NCBI GenBank assembly: GCA_030141605.1
Contig: JAQGDQ010000025.1
Location: 478,907-542,906, forward strand
Reading direction: 5' to 3'
Length of the DNA: 64,000 bases
Source: Tubiluchus corallicola
Taxonomy: Eukaryota; Priapulida; Priapulimorpha; Priapulimorphida; Tubiluchidae
In this document: positions 15,101 to 23,748 of the stretch, one piece after another
How the letters are laid out: the number at the start of each line of letters is the position of its first letter
How positions within the stretch are numbered: position 1 is the stretch's first letter
The notes under the pieces: generated by a model
Seen by the model: the letters and a program-made list of their open reading frames with translations, nothing else
Told to the model about the DNA's origin: nothing
Database searches by the model: none
Position numbers and translations under genes: made by a program

Positions 15101-16580
15101 TATAACACCCCCTTTGTAACGTCAACCTTGCTTAACGCCTAAATCTTTAGCGAAACAAAATTTCCATAATTCATGGACACACGTATTAATGTGCCTCGTT
15201 ATAATACCAAACTTGCTCAATGCCAACTTTTTTCCAGTCAGAAAGTGGGCAATACAAGGAGGTTTGACTGTAGCTACAACAGTAAAGCGGCGTTTACCGA
15301 AAATCTGGAATGTATTATCCATTACTGCACAAAAATCAATTAATATTGTTCACAATGACATTGTTCACAATGAGTTGTTACATTACACATAATTCACAGA
15401 GTTATTTACTTATGTTATGTATCACTCACATAATGCATTTACAGAGGTATTTCAGAATTTATCTCATGAGTTCGGGAACATAACAATTGGAAAGTTTAGT
15501 TTCATGGTTGACAAACTTGGGTACTTTTGTACTTGGGTACAAAATCTGCAAGTTTTTGAAAGCAATGATCTTCTAAGGACGGGTGCTAAATAAACCCTAA
15601 AGCGCTAATAAAAATGTCACAGTTGACGCATTCAAAAACTTTGTTTTAAACTGCATTTAGTATGAATCAAAATTAAATTCGCATTGTAAAAATTCCGTTA
15701 GTTTAATAAAGGCTGGCAAAGACAACATTGACTGATGGACCTTTAAGTTAAGGTGTACTTTAACGTCTAAAGGTCACAAGTGGACAAGTATGCAAGAACA
15801 ATTAAGTATAACATTACCATTGATAGCTAAAACTAGACTACATACACAAAACATACATTGTAAAATCGATTCATTGAATTCCAAAGATGCCATGGAAACA
15901 TGAAAGGCATTTTTCACAGTCTGATTGTAGCGCTTTCCTGCTTCCAAAATAACCCCTGTAAAATAAACAATAAAAATAAATATATTACCAATCATTGCCA
16001 AACTTACTAATGAGTGTGACAGCACTTCAATAATTTTTTATGAAAAATATATAGGCTTAGGTCAGCAGCTATAAGCAGATATGAAAACTATCGGACCATA
16101 TTTGCATGTCACACCTTTAAATAATGTGTCTTTCAGTCTTCAAGAAATTCACAAGAAACCACGTATTTCAACATTTTTCATCTGTCAGGGTCAGACTGTC
16201 TACATCTAAGAGTTTTAAGAGCTAGCTGAAGTTATTATTGATTCATTATTATGGATCGGCAGTGGAAGGAAGCCATACACCAATCTTTAAGAAAGGCAAG
16301 AAAGACAGCCCATGCAACTATAGTCTCATCACGTCAGCGTTACAAATATCTACTGCAAAGTTATGGAGTCCCTTCACTCCCTGGTTTGGGATTCATTGCT
16401 CCTACTGTAGTGACAGCAGCAACTTTATTTTCTGAAAATATTCCTCAGTTGGAAAATTGGCAGTGAAGATGTTAATTTAAGCTAAAAAAAGTTGCCTTTC
16501 TGTGGTACAGCCATACCGGTATGTCCTTTAAATAATAAATTTATAAGTCAGACATGCACAGAATACACACCCCAAAACAT
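2747..16580 (-). CDS. Nuclear FKBP-type peptidyl-prolyl isomerase with nucleoplasmin-like N-terminus (FKBP39/FKBP46 type)
   Basis: Seventeen coding exons, 5' to 3' on the minus strand: 16580-16571, 15955-15857, 14701-14525, 13652-13587, 12808-12656, 11904-11833, 11513-11479, 10233-10176, 9543-9484, 8895-8770, 7640-7594 (tentative microexon), 7461-7404, 6118-5964, 4625-4509, 4384-4255, 3660-3612, 2825-2747. The total is 1491 nt, giving 496 aa. The first exon supplies ATG plus seven bases, so the protein begins [13 protein letters not shown], the classic start of nucleoplasmin-like FKBPs. Residues 1 to about 117 form the nucleoplasmin-like (NPL) domain, including VHLTGF. Residues about 118-372 are a low-complexity linker with Lys-rich ([17 protein letters not shown]) and acidic ([11 protein letters not shown]) patches, typical of histone-binding and nucleolar targeting. 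Residues 373-496 are one FKBP domain. FKBP12 pocket residues are kept: Y416 (=Y26), F427/D428 (=F36/D37), F436 (=F46), E444/V445/I446 and W449 (=W59), Y472 (=Y82), F488 (=F99). An active isomerase and histone chaperone at chromatin is expected from the family. The 47-nt microexon has a weak acceptor and is the least certain part. Confidence 0.9.
3921..4105 (-). mobile_element. Tigger/pogo-like MITE, copy 1 (3' end decayed)
   Basis: It starts CAGTCAAACCTCTTTATA next to TA. It aligns along its whole length with the reverse complement of the copy at 37947-38144, including the GTTTGGCATTATAA-like segment and a poly-G run (4070-4080) matching the poly-C run of that copy. The far terminus is degraded. 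It lies in an intron of the FKBP gene. The CAGTCAAACCTC terminus and TA flank suggest the Tc1/mariner superfamily, pogo/Tigger type (inference). No coding capacity. Confidence 0.75.
7065..7116. repeat. (CAT)n microsatellite
   Basis: Imperfect CAT/ATC trinucleotide run interrupted by a TTGTTGA segment, inside an FKBP intron. Confidence 0.8.
8281..8392 (-). repeat. tRNA-derived SINE-like copy A
   Basis: On the minus strand there is an A-box-like TGGCCGAGTGG, then about 45 bases later a clear B-box GGTTCAAATCC (plus-strand positions 8324-8334), followed by a body with TTTTTCACATTCCT and TTTTCAA. The same body follows the B-box in the copies at 17146-17260 and 47710-47830. The cloverleaf is degraded, so this is a dispersed repeat and not a working tRNA gene. 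Confidence 0.65.
10250..10595. repeat. (AATAT)41 microsatellite enclosed by a 35-bp near-perfect inverted repeat
   Basis: Bases 10321-10525 are 41 uninterrupted AATAT units (205 bp). The block is flanked by inverted arms 10250-10284 and 10561-10595, which contain TTAGCATCCAATATATATA and its complement and match at 34 of 35 positions. The whole segment can fold as one long hairpin or cruciform. It sits in an FKBP intron. On the transcribed minus strand the left arm ends only 17 nt before the acceptor of exon 10233-10176, and the arm contains TGCTAAT, a good branch-point candidate. Confidence 0.9.
12163..12189. repeat. (AT)n microsatellite
   Basis: About 13 AT dinucleotides in an FKBP intron. 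Confidence 0.9.
15087..15270 (+). mobile_element. Tigger/pogo-like MITE, copy 2 (intact ends)
   Basis: This is a 184-bp element with terminal inverted repeats CAGTCAAACCTC and GAGGTTTGACTG, flanked on both sides by TA (15085-15086 and 15271-15272), the target duplication of the Tc1/mariner superfamily. The interior matches the copies at 3921-4105 and 37947-38144. It is non-autonomous, with no transposase frame, and lies in an FKBP intron. Confidence 0.85.
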
Positions 16581-17145
16581 TTTAGAGTAAACAAGCAAAT
16601 GCTAGGGTTTTAAGGTAACATAAAATTAATTCGCCGCGCTAAAAATTAAAACAATGAATACAAGCAAACTAGCGAGTTCGTTGCAGTGAATGAAGCATGG
16701 TACGTAAATCACGTGTCAAAATACGACGTTCTTTGCGCCACCTGCTGAGTATTTTAATCATTATTTTATCGGTCTTAACTGTATTTATATTACTTTATTA
16801 CATGTATATTATGCCCAGGTCTTCTGCTTATTTGTAGTGATAATTATAAAAATTAGCAATCTCTCTGAAACGTGCAAAAAAGGTAAATTTGCACTAAACG
16901 CAAGCTAATATATCCAACTATTTTCAATAACTCTGCTTTTTTACCTAAAAATTATTAACACTCATGTCCAGTTATGCATATAAAGAATATATATTTAGCA
17001 GAAATTCGCAGGATGCAAAATCGCGAAAATGCATAAAATGAATTTAATTGGTATGTAATTACTCTAGAATGATAATATTTGGGAATGTTCATCTGGTAGC
17101 AAACTTTGGTCATAATAAAATAAATATATGATAAGATAATAAGGG

Positions 17146-17260
17146 CTTGTGTGGTACTGTTTTCAAGGCATTGTAATCCAAAGGTTTCTGGTTCAAATCC
17201 AGACTAGTCGTATATTTTTCACATTTCCTTCTTTTCAATCAAGTTTGATCTAAAAGCTTT
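17146..17260 (+). repeat. tRNA-derived SINE-like copy B
   Basis: A B-box GGTTCAAATCC lies at 17190-17200, preceded by an eroded A-box region and followed by TTTTTCACATTTCCTTC and TTTTCAATCAAG, the same body as copies A and C. Confidence 0.6.
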
Positions 17261-17415
17261 ATAGTTTGGGATTCCTTGCATTTTAATGGATCACCTTGAA
17301 TTAATTTTAGACATTAAAATTAATCATAAGTTACTGATAAATTTTGATACCAGAATTAGTTGGTCAGGTCTTTGCATCAAACCTACAATCTCTAGATTTT
17401 CCTTTTGAAGGTATT

Positions 17416-17442
17416 CTTGTCTGTCTGTCTGTCTGTCTGTCC
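17416..17442. repeat. (GTCT)n microsatellite
   Basis: Roughly six consecutive CTGT/GTCT units in the spacer 5' of the FKBP gene. Confidence 0.9.
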
Positions 17443-17606
17443 GTACAATAAAATCAAAAACGAATGTTGCTATAATTGTGTCTGTACCCTCAAACCTAGA
17501 ACATAGGGACAGAAGCTGGCAATCCATTCGTTTGGGGTTCGAAAGGTTAAAAGCAAAAGCTACAAGCTCAACAAATGAAAAACACTTAAAAAACTAAAAT
17601 GGATGA

Positions 17607-17610
<4 letters not shown>

Positions 17611-17639
<29 letters not shown>
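17611..17639. repeat. (AT)n microsatellite
   Basis: About 14 AT dinucleotides in the same spacer. Confidence 0.9.
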
Positions 17640-17641
<2 letters not shown>

Positions 17642-18624
17642 CGTAAAACTATGCTGGGCGCAGCGATTGGTCTGGGTTACACCAGAAATCCCATTGCTTT
17701 TTATTCAGAACCTCAAAGGTCAAAGCCACTATACAAAAAATTATCAAAATAATTTTTTGCCCATAATAATTCGTGACAGCGCGTGGATCTTCAACTCCAT
17801 TGAGTCCTGCGCGGTATGGGTACTAATAGACATTGCTCAGCTTACACATTTCAACTGTTTGTTATGCTACGAATATGTTTTGTTTAGAATTTTATTAGAC
17901 GTCAGCCTTCATACTAATATAGATGGCTTTGGCGAGGCAAAAAAAACTAAGGTCTATAGTTACGGACGATATGACTCAAATTAAAATTAGAACTTTCAAA
18001 ATAATTTTTCCTGGTTATAATTGTAATTTAAAAATTATTCCGTGGAAAATTTTTTTGGCATATATACTATGTTGAAAACGGTAAATATAATTTTCATAAG
18101 GCCTATGTACGAGTATTCGGTTACGTTCTCGCAAAACTTCTGGATATAGGCCTATTTTTAAGTAAAAAAAGGCAGAAAATATACTGCTGCATATTTTCTC
18201 TGGCTAATTTTCTCCTCAAGTTAACTCGCCACGTAACTCGCAAGGAAGTTCAGCGTAGATAGTGACAGTAACTCGCAAAACAGCTCACATTTGCTGGTTT
18301 GCTGTCAGAGAAGACTCGCTACTCTGAAAGCGCCGTAAGACTTATAACCAACAGCTATAGATAGTGTGTATGTATAATTCCTACGTACAAACAGATATTT
18401 TATTTTAAGAAAGTTTACAACAATGAACATTCGATGTATAACGAATCAAAATAAATCCTGTCATACGCTACGTCCTAATAAGTAAACAATAAACAGACGC
18501 GAATTAATGAGATCAGTAACCCAACGACGCTTGTTAGTCAGCGTAAGCGTAAATGTATTTAAAAATTTGTTTATATAAGCCTTGTTTCATCACTTCAAGA
18601 TTTTCGCGCATGTAATTTTTATGT

Positions 18625-18826
18625 AATACGTGGTGTTTTCCTAGCATCCGGCATTATGCGTTATTCACCTGCGGAATAAAAAAGCAATAAAAAATAGTTG
18701 CAGAAAAAAACGCATAACGCAGGTCCTATAAATGGGTGCACTGAACACAATATAAACCGATTTCATCTATTCCGCACCCCATAACGCATGCGCATTCCGG
18801 ATGCTAGATAAACGCTACTCTATATT
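18625..18826. mobile_element. MITE-like element with about 40-bp CpG-containing inverted termini
   Basis: The left end (CCTAGCATCCGG ... TTATGCGTTAT) and the right end (ATAACGCATGCGCATTCCGG then ATGCTAG) are inverted copies of each other over about 40 bp with a few mismatches. Further inverted words (GGAATAA / TATTCC, and ACGCATAACGC) lie inside. The total is about 200 bp with no coding frame. I could not define a target-site duplication with certainty, so the superfamily is open. Confidence 0.65.
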
Positions 18827-19397
18827 TTAAAAATGTTGCAGTTGCAGACGGCAAAACGGGATAAGGACTAACTACACGTCTATACTTAAAGCGATTATGA
18901 CGCAGCCTTAGGCGCCTTTTAATGTAGCTGAAGTACCATAAACTTGACGGCCTTGAGTCTCTGAGCGAAGTGTGAAGCCTTGGAAAAATAATCAAGTCTA
19001 ATTAACAGCAGCTTTTTACGCGTAGATAAATTAACATAGGTTTCACATGTAATTCTGCGACTTACATCGGCACTTACAACGACACTTGTGACGTTTTATT
19101 TCAGTTTTGTCGTGTTTCGTCAAAAATTATTAATTTGGTGCAGAAAAATTAGCAAAATAGGCGTATTGGCTTAGCTAGGATAAGTCCTTGGATAAGCCAA
19201 GCATACAGGCGACCTGGAAGTATATGTAACAGAAACAATTAAACGCCACGAGGCATTGACTCAACCACATAACTAAAGAATGTTATTAATAACAAATTTA
19301 GTTTATTAACGGTTAGAATAACTGTTTCTGGAAGACGCTTGTGAGAAGACAATAGGAAAACGTATGGCGCTCAAGTTTTACAAGCAAATGGCTGCAT

Positions 19398-19740
19398 TAG
19401 TGATTGCGGTTAGACCTATGTGATTGCGGTTAGACCTACACTGCAGCACCTCTGTGACTTGATAAAGGAAACTTTACTTCACAAAATTAGTAGCTGTGAT
19501 GGTAGTGGTATTATTAGCATAGCAGCAGCAACAACAGCACGCACAGTAAGCAGTAGTAACATAGTTTCAGTAGCCTTAGTGATTGGGGTTAGACCTACAC
19601 TGCAGCACCTCTGTGACTTGATAAAGGAAACTTTACTTCGCAAATTAGTAGCTGTGATGGTAATGGGTTGTGGTATTATTAGAAGCAGCAGCAGCAACAA
19701 CAGCACGCACAGTATGCAGTAGTAACATAGTTTCAGTAGC
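19398..19740. repeat. Tandem duplication of a roughly 160-bp unit plus a short partial copy
   Basis: The unit at 19421-19579 is repeated at 19580-19740 with few differences. Both contain GGTTAGACCTACACTGCAGC, CACCTCTGTGACTTGATAAA and a CAG/CAA-rich run ending GCACGCACAGTA. A 23-base partial copy of the unit start precedes them at 19398-19420. The function is unknown. Confidence 0.9.
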
Positions 19741-20653
19741 AATACATGTACATTGGTTGTAGCATAATGGTATGACTATAAAATACATATATGGAAGATT
19801 GGAAACTGGAAGATTAACTTTGTGAATAGATAACAGTAATTTTCCCAGGCTAGAATCGAGATGTGAACCTTTTGTGAAGCTTGACACTCATCGCTGGACG
19901 ATTACAGTTTTTTTTAATGCACATGTAAATATAGTGTGGAGCATAATGGAATATTCCATTTACTGTAACACAAATTTTTTCACAGTACTTTTATAAAGAG
20001 ATTTGATAAAAATTTGTTTTTGTCGTTTTTTTGTTGTACTAAGTCCAAAATGTGTATGTGTACATGCAGTACTTCAGTCGCACAGGTATGTACACTAGCT
20101 AAGCTATATGCAGCCACACACAGATGGATATTATTAACATTTTTCACACGTACATTTAATTGAATTTACGCGTAGTTGAAAAATGACTGTCTAGTGGCCT
20201 TTAATTAATTATTAATCACACACTAGATTCTGTAAACTTATAAGTTTAGTAGATAGCGTTGCAAACATCACGACAGCAAGCGTATGTAACATGCATGGGG
20301 ACCTTGCATCTTACCATTCTTGTAATTTACTATTTATCAATGAACTACTTAGAAAATAAAGCATAAAGTTGTCAGAAAAAAGAAAAGATGAACCAAATCA
20401 TTGCCCAGCTCTTCTCCCGGGGCACGAGAGTTTGATCCCTATCAGCTTTTACGCATCTTTACACAGGTATTTATACCTGCATATAATCTTAAAGGTAAAA
20501 TGCAAAGAAAAACTCCACAAGAAAATCTGAATCTTGTGAGAATGAGAACAAGTTTAAAGACGTGTTGAGCAGTGCACGATCTAAACACGTGTAAAGCCAA
20601 ATGAAAATGCGTTAAGATAAACCAATACACACTTAATCAGGGCCCCACTTGGT

Positions 20654-21101
20654 CAGGGTCGGATTATCCTGTAGGCTAGTACAGGCTGCGGCTTAGGGCC
20701 CCTCAAACTTGGGGAGCCACAAGCTTGACAGGCACTCTTCAAAGACTTTCAAATTATATATAATTTTTTTTGGAAAAAGCAGTATGTTTTAATTTTTACT
20801 GAATAATTTACTGAATAATTCATTTAACTGAAAAAAATTTCAACTTCGAAAAAGGAGGACCAAAAATCTGAATACCCCATTTTAAAAAGTCGCCCTTCTT
20901 TGTGGTCCCTTCGTTTGAGATAAACAGTCCGTGTATGAGGCCTTTTACTTGAGATAAGTGGCTCCACTTACGGGCCCTAGTTGCAAATCATGAGGCCTAG
21001 TCGATGTTTATCATTTTACGGGCGAGTTAGAGAGTGGCTCCATCTGAGGGGGCGCATAATTTCACTAGCCTAGTGGTCCCAAAACGTCATAATCCGACCT
21101 G
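20654..21101. mobile_element. hAT-like non-autonomous DNA element 1, with 8-bp target-site duplication
   Basis: The left terminus CAGGGTCGGATTAT (20654-20667) is matched by an inverted right terminus ATAATCCGACCTG (21089-21101, one base missing). Both sides carry the identical 8-mer CACTTGGT (20646-20653 and 21102-21109). Short termini with an 8-bp duplication are the hallmark of hAT elements. The 448-bp interior has no transposase frame. Confidence 0.88.
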
Positions 21102-21563
21102 CACTTGGTAGGAAAGTAAACCATTGATATAAACTACACAAAGAAAATGTAGGAAATATAAAACGGGAGGTAATTATACAATTACACTAATAAATCTCAG
21201 TTCTCTATAATCATCTTCGTACAATTTCTGCTTTTTTTGTTCAACCTAACGTGTTTATAGGGCTCCCCATTCATAAGTCATGTAAAAACAATATTTGAAC
21301 ACAGTGAGAAGCACTCTATAAACAAAAGCTTTTGAACTACATGCCGCCATTCACATTGTCTCTAATACAATATGCATTCATCATTAATTTCAATTATTAA
21401 TACTTTCATAACAAACTCATAGTATAAACTGAGAAGATACGTCAATAGCACATCAAAAACTAATTAATCATAGTCTGACAGTTTGAAATCACAACTTTAC
21501 GGTGGTACAGCAGTTACAATGGTAATAATTTCTGTCTAATGAAGAAGATTACTATGTTGTAAC

Positions 21564-22165
21564 CAGTGGCGGCTCGTAGCCAAAATTAGTGGGTCTGCTG
21601 CTTCAGAAAATTATTGGCCATTGTTTTAATACTGTGTAAAACGTAACAAACATATGTAATTTTAATGTTGTAGTTATATTTGAAGATCGAGTGCTGAACG
21701 GCCTCTTAACTGCAACTTTCTCATGGACAGAGAACTGTGAAGATTTAAGCTGTTGTAATTCACTTGCAGTCACAGAACATATTTCCTGGGGATGCAAGGC
21801 GTCCATTATTAAATAATTTCTGTTTTAAGCGCACATGCTAAGTTTACATTTCATCACATCCAAGAATATGACGGTGCATGGTAAGCACGTGGCAATTGTT
21901 AATGTGAATAGACACAGTACTTTTCTATCTAGCAGCAGACGATACCATACAATGTGTTATCTAAGACATGAGTGCATGGCCGCATGGGCACAATAGCCAA
22001 AAACCATGTTGTTTAGGCTGTGAAGCAAACAGTACTTCCCTAAAGTGCTCTGGTTATGTACAAGTATAAAAAAAACTAAAGAAAAAAGACGTATTATATT
22101 GATATTATCGATAATAATGAATGAAAACAGGAGGTGCTGCAGTACCAATACACGAGCCGCCACTG
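21564..22165. mobile_element. hAT-like non-autonomous DNA element 2, with 8-bp target-site duplication
   Basis: Terminal inverted repeats are CAGTGGCGGCTCGT (21564-21577) and ACGAGCCGCCACTG (22152-22165), a perfect 14-bp match. The flanks are GTTGTAAC (left) and GTTGCAAC (right), an 8-bp duplication with one later substitution. The element is 602 bp with no transposase frame. It was inserted about 0.5 kb from element 1. Confidence 0.88.
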
Positions 22166-23748
22166 GTTGCAACACTCATTTTGCTAAAGTGTGCGAACAT
22201 TACATTACAGAGTAAATGCAGTACAAAATAAAGCAATCAATACTTGGAATACAAAACAAATATCAGAAAAATCATTATCAAATCCTATATACACTGTATT
22301 GATACTATTAATGAAATTCATCTATTATACAACAACATTTTTCTTGAATCAACTAAAATCAAATAAGCCATGAACATTTTACATGCTGGTCGTAATAGCA
22401 AAGATATTTTTGGTCAGGCGCAAATAATGATGTCGTCTAAACCAATTTTGGCCAACTTTTTTGACAACTTTGACTTGCCCACCATTTGTGTTCATGCAAC
22501 AAGGTTAAGAATGTGAACTTACTACCATATATAGCATTTACAAAACGTGTTTATAATAGTCAAGGCTGTTTTTATGAATTCTTCAATGAGTAGTATTACG
22601 ACCAACCTGTAAGTTCAACCATCCTGACTTATAACTTCCAAATGACAAAGGATTGTATTTCAACTTACATTACAAATTTTTCACGAGCAACATTTTAACA
22701 TATATTGTAAAGGTAGACAAATATTTAGACACACTCTATTGAACTTCAATACTATAGAAAAAATTCCTATTTTAATTTGCCAAGGTATTAAAATTAACTT
22801 TTAGCCACTTAAGATTAAAGTTACGCAGCCTTGTTTCGAAGGTTAAACCGAGGTCAACTCACCTAAAACTGACATGGCATTCGGCGATCTACCACTGTAA
22901 CTATTATACAAGTGTACAAATGCTAAATAAAACACAATGTTTTGGAAAAAGCGGTCTTTCTGTATCACTGTTCGAATTCATGTTGTCCCATCCATACCGT
23001 TTTCTGAAACAATAGTTAATAATTTATAAGAGAAAATGGAAATTAACACAAAATGTTACAATATCGACAATTTGGAGAAGCTGTAACACTGCAAAAACAG
23101 TTAATGGAATATCACTACAATACTATCTGTCAATTAAGACAAAGCAACCAACTTCTTTCAAAGACAAAGTAAGAGAATAATGACTAAACTGTTAATACGA
23201 GTAATTTCTAGCAGTAAGACATGGTAAAATGAAAGTATAAGAAAGTCTGTACGATCTTCATCTTGATTTGTCTTACAATGAGGTGACAAACTGCACAAAA
23301 TACACCACACATTTCTAAATCGTCTGCTGTGTACCTTTCTAGTAACATGTTTGGAGGAATGTTAATTTTGCGTCAAATTCTGATACATTCGCTATAGCGT
23401 AACATACAATTACAATAATACGCAGAAAAGGCTCAGTTAGCGTACAACAATCTATTATTGATGATAATTTGCACTCATTTAGCTACGATCACAAACAAAC
23501 AGCAGTAATATCTGCATAAATGCACCTCTTTGGAGAACTATGTGTAATGGTTACATTACAATAACAATAGCTTACAAATACTTGTTCAGACTAACATGCT
23601 GCTTAATCTAAACATCTTGCTTAAAACCACGTGATCTCACTACCTGACCTTTCCATCTTGAAATATAAAAACCAAACAACTATATGTTATTGCGACAAGA
23701 GCTAATAATCAATAAAGCAGTTAGTGATAAAAGTCTACCTGCACGGTA

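Larger units (their letters stand above)
16581..23748. other. Gene-poor spacer between the FKBP start and the RPRD2-like stop
   Basis: No supported coding exon was found. The spacer holds the FKBP 5' flank, a SINE-like copy, microsatellites, an inverted-repeat element, a tandem duplication and two hAT-like elements (entered separately). The portion from roughly 22200 to 23748 is probably the 3' UTR of the minus-strand RPRD2-like gene, but I could not fix its poly(A) site. Confidence 0.6.

Noticed and set aside
16251-16466. 71-residue plus-strand frame starting [11 protein letters not shown]
   Set aside because: It lies in intron 1 of the FKBP gene on the other strand, has no recognised motif, and no upstream or downstream exon supports it.
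16578-16590. Chance match as FKBP first exon
   Set aside because: I considered that ATGTTTTGGG could be coincidence and kept it, because the phase, donor and family signature MFWG all agree and no other upstream ATG fits exon 2.
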